Positions 17,739 through 26,336 of a stretch of 64,000 bases of DNA are shown piece after piece (position 1 is the stretch's first letter; every line of letters starts with the position of its first letter). The notes under the pieces were generated by a model, which was not told the DNA's origin, did no database searches, and worked only from the letters and a program-made list of their open reading frames with translations. This DNA is from a virus, in IMG/VR virus record IMGVR_UViG_3300044568_003751, positions 25,312 to 89,311 of that record. One strand, given 5' to 3'. A program made the translations under genes and the position numbers.

Positions 17739-18623
17739 TCAAGAAATAATTTCAGTCGGTATTTTGGAGAAATTCACTAGTCCCAATTGCTGTCTAATTA
17801 GTTCAATAGGAAGCGTGATTGTAGGCAGAAACGGCATTTGTAATCTTAACTGATTCTGGTAATTATCTTTTACAGGGTGTAATCTTTCAAAACCATTCAT
17901 TTTGACTCTACGTTCCATCTCGGGCCAAGCACGTTGAAATTCTAATATTTTTTCAGGACTTACCCCAAGCGGATTCTGCACAAAGTAATTAACATCTTGA
18001 CAAACTATTTTTAGTACTGAACTGTCTAAATACGCCGCTATCAGTTCAGGAGTAGTTTCATAAAAACTAGGATAGTGTCGATTGCCGTGTGATTTATTCC
18101 ATTCGTGGGTCATCACATGTGTAGGACTATACTTTATTACTGGTTGTCCTGCATGTTTAGAAATTGCATCTTCGCGACCTCCCATGATTAAACTATATCC
18201 TTGTTGTTCTGCTTGTTCCATTAACCAAAGTTGTAGATATCTAAAAACTTCGTGGCTTTTATATCCTTGATCAATATAAGGTTTTGCACCTTGCTCAATG
18301 AAATTCAATATGTCAACATTCAATACAATTGGATTAATTTTATGTTGAGTGCAGAATTTAAAAGCCCATTCTATATCTTGTTCATTGTACTTGTCATTAT
18401 ATTGCATAATGAATACAACAAAGTCTATTTCTTGTTCAATTAGACTGCGACAAATAACTTCGCTATCAATTCCACCACTGAATGCAACTGCTAGTGGTGC
18501 AGTGGCAGATTTAGCAATAAGTCGAACAGTGGTGTTAACTTCTTCACGTAACGATCCTGCTTGCCTATTAATTGGCTTAAAACTCACAGTAAAAGGATAT
18601 AAAGTATAATCAAATGCTAACAT
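17739..18623 (-). CDS. PP-loop ATPase (asparagine synthetase/alpha-hydrolase-like)
   Basis: 294 aa from ATG 18623. The PP-loop motif SGGIDSE at residues 49-55 binds ATP and adenylates a substrate carbonyl. LIMGGREDAISK near 165 and a C-terminal helical region follow. No glutaminase domain is present, so it is not a full asparagine synthetase. One of four SGG(I/T)DS proteins in the window (others at 29205, 35966 and 43574). Overlaps the 72-aa gene upstream by 7 bp. Confidence 0.8.
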   Translation of the reverse strand: MLAFDYTLYPFTVSFKPINRQAGSLREEVNTTVRLIAKSATAPLAVAFSGGIDSEVICRSLIEQEIDFVVFIMQYNDKYNEQDIEWAFKFCTQHKINPIVLNVDILNFIEQGAKPYIDQGYKSHEVFRYLQLWLMEQAEQQGYSLIMGGREDAISKHAGQPVIKYSPTHVMTHEWNKSHGNRHYPSFYETTPELIAAYLDSSVLKIVCQDVNYFVQNPLGVSPEKILEFQRAWPEMERRVKMNGFERLHPVKDNYQNQLRLQMPFLPTITLPIELIRQQLGLVNFSKIPTEIIS

Positions 18624-18835
18624 TTTTGAGTCCCTAAAAATTGATTCAATCGATCGACTGCTTCGTTGAAGTCCACTGCCCAAACCCGTGCTTCTAATAT
18701 GTTACCTGTGATCTGCATGTCAAACGGTATGACACCGCCGAACGCAAAATCATCTGGAAGTTCTGTAGTTACCACAAATTCCTGCAAATTCTTTGCTCTA
18801 AAGATCAAGTTAGTGGCCATGTCGACTGAGTTCAT
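18617..18835 (-). CDS. Small conserved phage protein, 72 aa
   Basis: Unknown. Starts MNSVDMATNLIFRAKNL with predicted mixed alpha/beta content. Coupled to the upstream gene through an AAATGA overlap with an AAGGAG ribosome site, and overlapping the PP-loop gene downstream. Confidence 0.65.
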   Translation of the reverse strand: MNSVDMATNLIFRAKNLQEFVVTTELPDDFAFGGVIPFDMQITGNILEARVWAVDFNEAVDRLNQFLGTQKC

Positions 18836-19071
18836 TTGTACTCCTTAATATCCTTGTGCTTGACAATGATAAAGTTATATATGCGATTGTCATGCCGGAT
18901 GGGTAAATCTAGGTGTATGGTGATCTCAGGACCGTCCCGGTGGTTGAGCAAGCGATCGTTGCCAACCGTGCCCACAAACGGGATCCGGTTCCACTTACCT
19001 GTAACACGATCACCTATGTCCCATACGGCTTGGTAGCCTATACGGTCAAAGTAATCAGTTTGACTGCCCAT
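18832..19071 (-). CDS. Small conserved phage protein, 79 aa
   Basis: Unknown. MGSQTDYFDRIGYQAVWDIG, then IPFVGTVGND and ITIHLDLP: a beta-rich single domain, perhaps SH3-like. Related proteins occur in T4-like phages as I recall. Overlaps neighbours by 4 and 17 bp. Confidence 0.7.
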   Translation of the reverse strand: MGSQTDYFDRIGYQAVWDIGDRVTGKWNRIPFVGTVGNDRLLNHRDGPEITIHLDLPIRHDNRIYNFIIVKHKDIKEYK

Positions 19072-19240
19072 GCTGACCCATTTTTTTGCCAGACAGCAAC
19101 AAGTTTACTACTGAAACAAATAGACTCAAACTGCCATATGCCATGTCGCCTCGAGCAAAGTAATCTGCGGCAACCATCAAACTAACACCTGACACAAAGC
19201 CAGAAATAACATCTTGATGTTTTATTATCCATGCGTACAT
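19055..19240 (-). CDS. Small membrane protein, 61 aa
   Basis: A hydrophobic stretch (VISGFVSGVSLMVAADYF) and a second (YGSLSLFVSVVNLLLSG) suggest two membrane helices. Start in a TAATG overlap with the preceding stop. Function unknown. Confidence 0.65.
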   Translation of the reverse strand: MYAWIIKHQDVISGFVSGVSLMVAADYFARGDMAYGSLSLFVSVVNLLLSGKKMGQHGQSN

Positions 19241-19422
19241 TATATTAAATCCTTAAACATTTTTTTACGTCCTTCTTCACCAATGTGATAGTCGAACAAT
19301 TCTCTTGTGCGTTGCAACATAGCACAAGCCATCATCAATTGATCCTCACGATCATCGCACATGAGGATCTGTTGCTCTATCGGACGCATGAGGTCAGCCA
19401 TGCGTTTTTGAATCTCGCTCAC
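19240..19422 (-). CDS. Small helical phage protein, 60 aa
   Basis: Start taken at the GTG in a GTGA overlap (19419-19422) with GAAAG upstream. The frame is open further, to a GTG at 19461, but that would overlap the upstream gene by 43 bp. Helical, Met-rich (IEQQILMCDDREDQLMMACA). Function unknown. Confidence 0.6.
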   Translation of the reverse strand: MSEIQKRMADLMRPIEQQILMCDDREDQLMMACAMLQRTRELFDYHIGEEGRKKMFKDLI

Positions 19423-19628
19423 ATCTTTCTTTCGTGAATCATTGATTCGAAAGTTTCCCACAAGAGATTGAACTTGCGCTCGTAGTATTCGGCTAGTACC
19501 TTGAAATCTTCTGTTGCGGCACCTTGATCGACGTACATTTGAATGTCAGATGTGACCTTCCAGCACTCCAAAATCTCCTGCTCAAGATCAAATCGATCTT
19601 TTGTTTTCTCAATCATTTCGATTTCCAT
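19419..19628 (-). CDS. Small acidic helical protein, 69 aa
   Basis: Unknown; strongly helical, acidic (MEIEMIEKTKDRFDLEQEIL), possibly a coiled coil. Overlaps its upstream neighbour by 20 bp. Confidence 0.65.
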   Translation of the reverse strand: MEIEMIEKTKDRFDLEQEILECWKVTSDIQMYVDQGAATEDFKVLAEYYERKFNLLWETFESMIHERKM

Positions 19629-19764
19629 CGGGGTTCCTCCATTGGTGTTTGGCCAGTCGGGCCTCTTGATAAATCCTCTTACACAAGGTCCATACAGGAT
19701 GCCAAAAGTATCCTAGTACAAAACCCCAGACAAAAGGTCCCAGTGCTTGCAAAAAGTCATGCAT
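19609..19764 (-). CDS. Single-span membrane protein, 51 aa
   Basis: Start at ATG 19764 with GGAG 6 nt upstream. LGPFVWGFVLGYFWHPVW forms one membrane span followed by a basic tail. Its first bases overlap the end of the 59-aa gene. Function unknown. Confidence 0.62.
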   Translation of the reverse strand: MHDFLQALGPFVWGFVLGYFWHPVWTLCKRIYQEARLAKHQWRNPDGNRND

Positions 19765-19936
19765 GTTGACTCCATTTGATATATCCACCATTGGTCTCAC
19801 TCCACGGACAATATTGTTCCCATAGTACTTTGCTTGTGTCGGGATTTTCTTTGATCAGTTGGTCTATACCGGGTCGAGTAGTATACCCATCCAAACTCCA
19901 GTCGTGATTTTTTAGTGCAGTTTCAAGTTCGGTCAT
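19757..19936 (-). CDS. Small phage protein, 59 aa
   Basis: A 59-codon frame (MTELETALKNHDWSLDGYTT...) between two coupled genes: its ATG overlaps the stop upstream (ATGA, 19933-19936) and its stop overlaps the next start. Trp/Tyr-rich, probably soluble. Function unknown. Confidence 0.65.
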   Translation of the reverse strand: MTELETALKNHDWSLDGYTTRPGIDQLIKENPDTSKVLWEQYCPWSETNGGYIKWSQHA

Positions 19937-20160
19937 GGTTCAAGTCCAAAATGTTCTTTTATAAATTCGTGTAATTCTAAATTACCTGTAAAATCGTATT
20001 GATGATGATGGAAAGATTCTGCCATGTGAGTACAGTCCCGGACAATTAACCGGGCAAACTTTTCAATATCAAAGTGTTCGTCAATCATGAAGTTCCGGTT
20101 GCCATACACTTGATTCCAAGCACCGCATTCACGTGCAAATTTTTCTACACGTTCATTCAT
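19933..20160 (-). CDS. Small conserved phage protein, 75 aa
   Basis: Contains FARLIVRDCTHMAE, a motif also seen in the small genes at 49864 and 50160 (FAELIVRECVGIAD, FAELLIRDCADTAY). It therefore belongs to a small family in this phage. TAATG overlap with the VWA gene upstream. Function unknown. Confidence 0.75.
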   Translation of the reverse strand: MNERVEKFARECGAWNQVYGNRNFMIDEHFDIEKFARLIVRDCTHMAESFHHHQYDFTGNLELHEFIKEHFGLEP

Positions 20161-21431
20161 TACTCAGCCTCGTCGTAGTAGGCATATTGACCCCAAGGTG
20201 GTTCAATGGTTGTGGTACCATGCAAGATCCAAACAGTATCTGCATAATTCTCATCGCCCCAGGAACCAAACGGCAAGCCGTCTGTGAACACCACCAGTCG
20301 CTTGGGCTCAATTTCATTGTCCTTCAAGTACTTGAAGATACATGTAAAGTCAGTGCCACCACCACCTGTTACTTCATAGTCACAGATGTCTTCCAGGTTT
20401 TCCGAGTCATATTGTGCAGGGTTGTATGCATCAGTATCAAACGTGATAACGTGAATACGATACGCAGGGAATGAATCCATGATGCCTTGAATTTCACCCA
20501 GGAAGTCTTTCAACATTGTTGTGCTGATACTACCTGAAGCATCCAGTGCAACAGCAATGTCAATCATGGGATCCAGTTTCATACCGGGCATGACCGCATC
20601 CATGTGCCAACCTTTACGGCTGGCTCGCATCCAAGTGTAATCACTCTTGATGGTGGATTCCAATTGCATACGCAGCAATTCACGCCAGTTCATCTTGGGC
20701 TCAGTCATGTCTTGTATAAGACGCTTGACACCTGCTGGGATATTACCTGCACCGTCCACGGTGGCGGCTGCCGCCAGCATGGCTTCTTTGATCTCGTCAC
20801 GGATTTGTTGGCGCTCTTCGGGAGTGAGTTTGGGACGACCTTTGCCTTCTTGATCATCATCACCACCATCATTGGGATCGCCTTCGCCATCCATGTGCTC
20901 GTCGATCATTTTGTCCAGCAAATCGCTGATGTTGATCTTTTCTGCTTTTTCGTACAAAGCATCATAGATCTCTTCTGAACTCATGCCTTCATACTTGCGG
21001 TCGAACAAGCAAGGCACTGTGGTAATCATCTCACCTACCTTGTGTTTAACCAAGTCGCCATTCACAGCAAAGTCATTGGCAATATTAAACAACTGTGGAT
21101 CGCGACTGCCGCGACGCCCAAAGTGATCATAAACACAATGCAGGACCTCGTGTCCAAACAAGAATTCAATCTCTTTGGGCTTGAGCATTTTAATAAAGCG
21201 ACTATTGTAATAGAAGTTTCTGCCGTCTGTTGCGGCAGTGGCACACCACTCATCTGCGTTTACTAGTTTCAAGCGAGTAGCAAGGTTGCCAAAGAATGAC
21301 GCTTTAAGCAACAGGCCCACACGGGCAGTGATCAACATTTCACGCACAACTTTGTCAAGTTTAGTATCCATGGGCCCAATAAGATCTTTAAACTTATCAG
21401 ACTCTTTTTTGTTTACTGTACTGGTAGTCAT
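20160..21431 (-). CDS. VWA-domain/putative metallopeptidase (DUF2201-like)
   Basis: 423 aa. The N-terminal half has a zincin motif GHEVLHCVYDH near residue 93. A charged Asp/Gly/Glu linker lies at about 185-210. The C-terminal VWA-like part has the MIDAS-type DASGSIS near 297 and TGGGGTDF near 355. Such proteins pair with MoxR AAA ATPases, and a MoxR gene lies 2.1 kb upstream (23579). The pair may be a chaperone-like or proteolytic assembly system. Own promoter; AAAGGA ribosome site. Confidence 0.85.
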   Translation of the reverse strand: MTTSTVNKKESDKFKDLIGPMDTKLDKVVREMLITARVGLLLKASFFGNLATRLKLVNADEWCATAATDGRNFYYNSRFIKMLKPKEIEFLFGHEVLHCVYDHFGRRGSRDPQLFNIANDFAVNGDLVKHKVGEMITTVPCLFDRKYEGMSSEEIYDALYEKAEKINISDLLDKMIDEHMDGEGDPNDGGDDDQEGKGRPKLTPEERQQIRDEIKEAMLAAAATVDGAGNIPAGVKRLIQDMTEPKMNWRELLRMQLESTIKSDYTWMRASRKGWHMDAVMPGMKLDPMIDIAVALDASGSISTTMLKDFLGEIQGIMDSFPAYRIHVITFDTDAYNPAQYDSENLEDICDYEVTGGGGTDFTCIFKYLKDNEIEPKRLVVFTDGLPFGSWGDENYADTVWILHGTTTIEPPWGQYAYYDEAE

Positions 21432-21457
21432 GTGTGTCCTTTGTTGCTTATGTGTAT

Positions 21458-21486
21458 ATTATAGCAGATCACGATTTATTGGTCAA
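21458..21486 (-). promoter_or_regulatory. Sigma70-type promoter
   Basis: TTGACC, 17 nt, TATAAT with TGC extended -10. Drives the VWA/metallopeptidase gene with a 26-nt leader containing AAAGGA. Confidence 0.8.
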
Positions 21487-21508
21487 GTAATACTGGAGTA
21501 TTACAAAA

Positions 21509-22051
21509 TCAAGCACCTGCTTGGATTTCTAAAAGTGGAATATTTTCCTCATGGTTTATAACCCATTCAATAGTGTTGGCTAGTCTGTCTAAACTTAACC
21601 ATGTGGCATGTTCGGGTTTGCCATCGTTTAACCCGCCGGCAATTATATGAGAAGTCTTAATTCCTTTTTTCTTGTTTAACTGAAGACTGCGATCTCGCAA
21701 AGATCTTTTTTGTATGCTATAAGTTCCGTAGATACTGTCTGAAGGAATACCAGTAACACCCATCCATTCGGCATTGCTTCCGATGTTTATAATATGACCG
21801 TTGATGTTGTTTTTAGACCACTCATCCCATGTGGCTTCTAGCAATGCTAATTGGCCACCACCACAAATAAAAGAACTATTAATAAAGATTTTGTAGTTCT
21901 TAATTTCTTTTCTAAAAAAATCTTCACTGCCCGGAGTCCAAAATCTAAGATCGAATTCAGTGGCTCTACTTGCAAATTTTGCATTAGGAAATTTTCTTCT
22001 AATGGCAGACGCAACAGTAATATGTTCCGGATTTCCCGTACAAAGCATCAT
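21509..22051 (-). CDS. Short-chain dehydrogenase/reductase-like protein
   Basis: 180 aa, shorter than usual SDRs (about 250). INIGSNAEWMG near 90-100 holds the catalytic Ser region and YSIQK near 115-119 the YxxxK pair. The N-terminal TGNPEHIT replaces the normal glycine-rich motif, so cofactor binding may differ. ATGA overlap with the radical SAM gene upstream suggests one pathway. Confidence 0.7.
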   Translation of the reverse strand: MMLCTGNPEHITVASAIRRKFPNAKFASRATEFDLRFWTPGSEDFFRKEIKNYKIFINSSFICGGGQLALLEATWDEWSKNNINGHIINIGSNAEWMGVTGIPSDSIYGTYSIQKRSLRDRSLQLNKKKGIKTSHIIAGGLNDGKPEHATWLSLDRLANTIEWVINHEENIPLLEIQAGA

Positions 22052-23187
22052 GATATAAATTTACTCCATTCTGGATTTAGCATTCTAAAATTTGTGTTTC
22101 TTATTTTATCTAATTTGGATATGTCTGTCCAAAAACTATTATGCGATTGATCACTAATATTTAATAACTTTAACAATGATTGTATATCTTTGTAGTTGTG
22201 AAATTTGTTCTCTAGTGCAGAGTAAGTATCTTGCGACACGTGATTAAGAGCAAAGGGTTTGGTAGCCTTTTGGAAAATTAAATTGGTCGGATCCTGATAT
22301 CTGTTGTAAGGAAATTTTTCTTTCCACCAATCATATATTTCATTGAGATAGAAAAAATTAAGATACCCCCAAGTACAATTTATGTTGAACATATGATTGT
22401 GTGGCATGTTGTTATAGTACCAGTCTAAATTAGATTCTAATTCTTTCCATTGAATCCCGGTTCGTTGATACTCAAAACGTTGCCCAACATCATCTATGCT
22501 AAAATAAATCTCAATGAGTTTACATTTTTCCCATAATTTTAGAATGTCATCAGAAACAGTTTTTGTGCCGTTGGTGTTATAGAATACTCTAACGTCTGAT
22601 AATCCTTTTATCTCGTGTATTTTTGATAGTAGTCTAACATGATTTTCTGACAATAGTGGCTCTCCACCTCCATGAAAATGTAAAGATTTTAAATTTTTTA
22701 ATAATTCAACATCATCAATTTCAAGTTGTTCGTATTTTTTATATTGGAACAACTCAATGGAACGATTTGGATGTAATTTTTGATAGTCCGGGATCCATTG
22801 AGAACTGTTATGTGGGCCGCATATAACACATTTTAAGTTACAAAGATTACCAACACTATAGTCAAGTCCTTGTGGACCTTCTAGATCAATTTCGGTATCT
22901 TTGTGATACTCTTCATAGAGTCGTTTTGCCCCTTGCCTGCGACTTTCTTGTCCATTAGCTTCGGCATTGTAACAGGTTTGACACCCAGATATAGGTATGT
23001 CGTTTTCGACACATTTTTTTAATTCGGCACGTTCGGGTCCATTCCAAACCTGATCTAAATCAAACTCGGTTGACTCTTTAATATAACCCTTAAAAAAACT
23101 ACAAGGATTATATCCTAACTTACCGTTGTGAGACCATATGGCAAGATTTTTATAAATTTCGTAACAAAAGTATTTTTTATTTTTCAT
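22048..23187 (-). CDS. Radical SAM protein, twitch/SPASM-like
   Basis: 379 aa. CNLKCVIC near residues 116-123 is the SAM cluster motif and HGGGEPLL follows near 171-178. CQTC near 69-72 and NPCSF near 27-31 are candidate extra-cluster cysteines. Paralogue of the three enzymes at the left edge. More AT-rich than its neighbours. Co-transcribed with the SDR-like gene downstream. Confidence 0.87.
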   Translation of the reverse strand: MKNKKYFCYEIYKNLAIWSHNGKLGYNPCSFFKGYIKESTEFDLDQVWNGPERAELKKCVENDIPISGCQTCYNAEANGQESRRQGAKRLYEEYHKDTEIDLEGPQGLDYSVGNLCNLKCVICGPHNSSQWIPDYQKLHPNRSIELFQYKKYEQLEIDDVELLKNLKSLHFHGGGEPLLSENHVRLLSKIHEIKGLSDVRVFYNTNGTKTVSDDILKLWEKCKLIEIYFSIDDVGQRFEYQRTGIQWKELESNLDWYYNNMPHNHMFNINCTWGYLNFFYLNEIYDWWKEKFPYNRYQDPTNLIFQKATKPFALNHVSQDTYSALENKFHNYKDIQSLLKLLNISDQSHNSFWTDISKLDKIRNTNFRMLNPEWSKFIS

Positions 23188-23190
23188 TTA

Positions 23191-23520
23191 CTATGACATA
23201 GGGTGGCTCAACAGGAACCAACTGAGTTCTTTGTCTGTTGCAACATAGATCCGATAGTCGTTGTACTTGGCACTGAAGGACCAAGTGGAGTTGATATCAT
23301 CTGGTTCAAATTCTTCCTCGTGGTGTTGCTTTGATCGGAGCAGTTCACTTCGAACTTCAACGTCTTGACCCCATCCATAGGTTGTGGTGAACCAACGTCG
23401 AGCACGATCAAAACTCAACACACCAGTACCAATCCAATGTCCTTTTGAAAACTCAATCATGTACTGGTAGGCAGTGTTATGACTGTACCTTGCATCTAGT
23501 TTTACAACTTTATATTTCAT
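23191..23520 (-). CDS. Conserved phage protein, 109 aa
   Basis: Start at ATG 23520 (MKYKVVKLDARYSH). FSKGHWIGTG, ARRWFTTTYGWGQDVE and YNDYRIYV are blocks I recall from T4-like phages, without a function. A GTG at 23544 would add 8 residues but has no good ribosome site. Confidence 0.72.
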   Translation of the reverse strand: MKYKVVKLDARYSHNTAYQYMIEFSKGHWIGTGVLSFDRARRWFTTTYGWGQDVEVRSELLRSKQHHEEEFEPDDINSTWSFSAKYNDYRIYVATDKELSWFLLSHPMS

Positions 23521-23578
23521 ATAGAAAGGAGGGCAGTGCGACACAGCCCTGTGTATTTAACCACCACCCCCCTTAAAC

Positions 23579-24661
23579 TTAGGCGCTGGCCTGCAAGATG
23601 TACTTGCCAAAGCGTTGGTGGAACTCGTCAAAGTTCTTCAACTTGGTTGGGAGGAACGGCAAGTCGTATGTGGTCAATGCAATACGAGCACCCATCACAG
23701 TCAACTCGGTCTCAAAGTTCTTCATCATGTAGCCCAGGAAGTTATCGGCCATCTCATGGAATTTTTTGTCTTCCACTTTGTTCTCTACTGCACCCTTCAA
23801 CTCATAGCACATGGAGATTACCAGGCTGTACATGGCCGACACTTCTTTAACATTCAAGTCTTTGACTTTGCCGTTCAAGATGTCTGTAGGGTTGGGCATG
23901 CGGCTGGCAACCTTTTTATGGGCCATGAACTTCACTGCCAAACCTTCACCCACAGTACCTGCAATCAGGTTCATTGTGGTGTCGTCGTCATCGCCTTCGT
24001 CCAACAACTGGCTTACAAATGTCCATGAGCGTGGTGTAGCAAATGCACGGCTGGCACTCTTGGCATCAAAGTCGTACAGGTCCTGCTTGGCAAAACTCAA
24101 GTAACCTACCACGTCCTTGTGGATGCGGTTGTTAACTGCCCACTCTTGCCACGATGCAAAGTCCACCTTCATCTCTTGGTGGATGAAGCGGTTTGCCAGC
24201 GGAGTTGGCATGCGATAGGTCACACCCTTGTCGCTTTCACGGTTACCTGCGGCAACCATCACAACATTGTCGGGTAATTTATACTTGCCAATGCGTCGAT
24301 TCAAAATAAGTTGATAAGCGGCACTCTGGACACTAGGTGCGGCACTGTTAAGTTCGTCCAAGAACAAGACCACAATGGGGTAGTCCTTGGACATTTCTTC
24401 ATCGGGCAGTTCCACAGGAGGAGCCCAATCCATCTTGCCAATGTCCTTGTTGTAGAACGGGATACCACGAATGTCCGTGGGTTCCATTTGACCCAGGCGC
24501 AGGTCAATCATCAAGCCACCAAGTTCTCGGGCAATGCCTTCAACCAGTTCACTCTTGCCAATGCCGGGAGGACCCCACAAGAACAAAGGACGTTTTACTT
24601 TGAATGCTTTGAGCAAAGATTTTTTTGCTTGAAGCGCGGTAACTGTGCGGGATTCTGACAT
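23579..24661 (-). CDS. MoxR-type AAA+ ATPase
   Basis: 360 aa. Walker A GPPGIGKS near residues 30-37, Walker B VLFLDELN near 97-104, sensor-1 AAGNRE near 137, then MPTPLANRF with the arginine finger region. MoxR proteins remodel partners carrying VWA domains; the matching VWA/metallopeptidase gene is at 20160-21431. It has its own sigma70 promoter 31 nt upstream. Confidence 0.9.
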   Translation of the reverse strand: MSESRTVTALQAKKSLLKAFKVKRPLFLWGPPGIGKSELVEGIARELGGLMIDLRLGQMEPTDIRGIPFYNKDIGKMDWAPPVELPDEEMSKDYPIVVLFLDELNSAAPSVQSAAYQLILNRRIGKYKLPDNVVMVAAGNRESDKGVTYRMPTPLANRFIHQEMKVDFASWQEWAVNNRIHKDVVGYLSFAKQDLYDFDAKSASRAFATPRSWTFVSQLLDEGDDDDTTMNLIAGTVGEGLAVKFMAHKKVASRMPNPTDILNGKVKDLNVKEVSAMYSLVISMCYELKGAVENKVEDKKFHEMADNFLGYMMKNFETELTVMGARIALTTYDLPFLPTKLKNFDEFHQRFGKYILQASA

Positions 24662-24691
24662 GGGCTGTGCCTTTCAAGTTAATAAGTCTAT

Positions 24692-24720
24692 ATTGTAGCA
24701 GATGTTGATTTTGTGGTCAA
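24692..24720 (-). promoter_or_regulatory. Sigma70-type promoter for moxR-like gene
   Basis: TTGACC, 17 nt, TACAAT with TGC extended -10. The -35 box overlaps the stop codon of the 56-aa gene. Confidence 0.78.
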
Positions 24721-24887
24721 CTGTTTATTGTAGCAAAAGGGCTGAGAACTTCTTCGGGTTCTTGTGCCTCTGGATTCTCGTAGACCCAAGATACTGGGAT
24801 CTCCAGTTCACGGGCAATGTCCATTGCAGTCCGACCCTTCTCCAGCAAGGACCGAATGTCAATATCAAGTTCGCTCATACGGCTCAT
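24717..24887 (-). CDS. Small helix-turn-helix-like protein, 56 aa
   Basis: ATG 24887 has AAGGAG 5 nt upstream and overlaps the preceding stop (ATGA). DIDIRSLLEKGRTAMDIARE then IPVSWVY looks like a short HTH (recognition helix after IARELEIP). The C-terminus SPFATINS seems familiar from T4-like phages. Possible small DNA-binding regulator. Confidence 0.6.
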   Translation of the reverse strand: MSRMSELDIDIRSLLEKGRTAMDIARELEIPVSWVYENPEAQEPEEVLSPFATINS

Positions 24888-25153
24888 GCTGTCTCCTTGC
24901 TCATGTATTCAAACAATGCCCACTTGGCACGGTTCATAAGTTGACGGTGCTCTTCGATGGTATTTGCATCAGGCCGATTGTAGGCGAACATTTCTTGTGC
25001 ATCGCTCAACATGCCTGCCACAATCATCTCAGCACCTGAAAACTTGAAAGTAGCAGAGCGTTCGATGCTTTCACGCATCCGGGATTCTGTGGTTCCGTAC
25101 ATACGCACTTGGTTGATTTCCTGAGTGCTAAGTCCTTCAAATGCTTTTCTCAT
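24884..25153 (-). CDS. Conserved phage protein, 89 aa
   Basis: Helical; starts MRKAFEGLSTQEINQVRMYG and contains EMIVAGMLSDAQEM. No function recognised. Strong promoter and AGGAG-type site upstream. Confidence 0.72.
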   Translation of the reverse strand: MRKAFEGLSTQEINQVRMYGTTESRMRESIERSATFKFSGAEMIVAGMLSDAQEMFAYNRPDANTIEEHRQLMNRAKWALFEYMSKETA

Positions 25154-25183
25154 TGCTGGCTCCTTTTGTGTGTCTATGTGTAT

Positions 25184-25212
25184 ATTATAGCAAATGGGTA
25201 ATTATTGGTCAA
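25184..25212 (-). promoter_or_regulatory. Sigma70-type promoter (copy A of a duplicated promoter)
   Basis: TTGACC, 17 nt, TATAAT, TGC extended -10. The whole promoter including the spacer is identical to the one at 51238-51266. Confidence 0.82.
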
Positions 25213-25442
25213 CCAAATGCTTTGACTAGTCCTGTAAGCCCAATTGCCAGTGCAACAATGTTCACCAACAACTGTGGCTTATTTGCAACACGAATTGACC
25301 ATGCCATGAACAGTATAGTACCCAGGAAAAATGCAAGGATATTGTAGGGATAGGCCGCAGGACCCACGGCGTTGAGACTGTGGCCTGCTATGATAAACAC
25401 TGCTCCGGTCCACTGTAGTATTTCGTTGATTTCTAATTTCAT
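25209..25442 (-). CDS. Small membrane protein, 77 aa
   Basis: Three hydrophobic stretches (WTGAVFIIAGHSLNAVG, ILAFFLGTILFMAW, LLVNIVALAIGLTGLV) predict three spans. The ATG is 6 nt downstream of the TATAAT, implying leaderless translation. The fold looks like small PQ-loop/SemiSWEET-type proteins, but this is a guess. Confidence 0.68.
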   Translation of the reverse strand: MKLEINEILQWTGAVFIIAGHSLNAVGPAAYPYNILAFFLGTILFMAWSIRVANKPQLLVNIVALAIGLTGLVKAFG

Positions 25443-25448
25443 GTTATG

Positions 25449-25477
25449 ATTATAACCGATCTTGAATTATTGGTCAA
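25449..25477 (-). promoter_or_regulatory. Sigma70-type promoter, leaderless output
   Basis: TTGACC, 17 nt, TATAAT; only 6 nt (CATAAC) separate the -10 from the ATG at 25442. Confidence 0.78.
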
Positions 25478-25480
25478 GTC

Positions 25481-25507
25481 AAAAAAAAGCCCTACACGGA
25501 GTAGGGC
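25481..25507 (-). terminator. Rho-independent terminator
   Basis: GCCCTAC-TCCGT-GTAGGGC followed by eight T on the minus strand; ends the methyltransferase transcript. On the plus strand the same stem is followed by a weaker T run. Confidence 0.85.
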
Positions 25508-25548
25508 TTTGTGTCTTTTTCTGCGATATTTTGTCGCAGATTTGGAGT

Positions 25549-26256
25549 TTAGTGCGAGCCTAGAACCACAACTTTATGTCCGTACAAAGTCACAATTTTA
25601 GAACGCAAAGACATGTTCGTAAATTCCCCAAAATACCTGTGTTGCCAACTGATTTTTGAGAGAAACAATTTGTTGTAACCCATGGCAAAAGGAACCAAGG
25701 TTGGGTTAGAATCTAAAAATCTTCCCACACCCTCGGTGACTTCAGGCCAATGGCAGTGGAAAAAGTCATCCAAAATAACCACACCTTCATTTGACACCAG
25801 ATGATTTGCAAGATGTAAATCGGAAACTGTGTGTTGAACTGAATGTCCAGCATCCACAGAAATAAATCTAAAGTATCCTGGCTTGATATCAAATTTCTCT
25901 ACTAGGTGACTGTCAGTAGAATCAGCTTGAACAGTTCTAACATTTGAACCTCGGTGGGCATCAAACTGTTCAATATTTTTCTCAAATGCGGCCAAATTTT
26001 CATTTCCGTATTGATCCAGGCTCAAGAACTGATCACTAAAAATATCCAGAGCAAGGCTTTGGTATTCAGGATCAATCACACTGTTCAGCAAGATAAAAAA
26101 CTTGCCTTGATATACACCAATCTCCATGCATCCACCGGATTTGTTAAAATCAAAACTGTCTAAATAATCAACTACATCAAACAATGCATGATTACACCAA
26201 CCACCTACTTCATCAAACCCTGTTTGTTGGTAGTGTTTTAAATTTGAGTTATTCAT
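25549..26256 (-). CDS. Class I methyltransferase (Methyltransf_24-like)
   Basis: 235 aa. CMEIGVYQGKF near 43-53 is the SAM-binding motif; FRFISVDAGHS near 130 and VVILDDFFH near 158 fit the Methyltransf_24 group, often next to sugar- or glycan-modifying enzymes. Monocistronic: terminators on both sides. AT-rich leader. Confidence 0.8.
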   Translation of the reverse strand: MNNSNLKHYQQTGFDEVGGWCNHALFDVVDYLDSFDFNKSGGCMEIGVYQGKFFILLNSVIDPEYQSLALDIFSDQFLSLDQYGNENLAAFEKNIEQFDAHRGSNVRTVQADSTDSHLVEKFDIKPGYFRFISVDAGHSVQHTVSDLHLANHLVSNEGVVILDDFFHCHWPEVTEGVGRFLDSNPTLVPFAMGYNKLFLSKISWQHRYFGEFTNMSLRSKIVTLYGHKVVVLGSH

Positions 26257-26293
26257 TAAAAATTATTCTTTCTTAAAAATTTTATTTACTGTA

Positions 26294-26316
26294 CAAAAAG
26301 CCCTACAGTATGTAGG
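26294..26316 (-). terminator. Rho-independent terminator
   Basis: CCTACA-TAC-TGTAGG then GCTTTTT on the minus strand, just after the metallophosphoesterase. Confidence 0.75.
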
Positions 26317-26336
26317 ATTTTGGTAAAACTAGACTA

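Noticed and set aside
20604-20978. Plus-strand frame of 124 codons
   Set aside because: Antisense of the VWA/metallopeptidase gene; no supporting motif.
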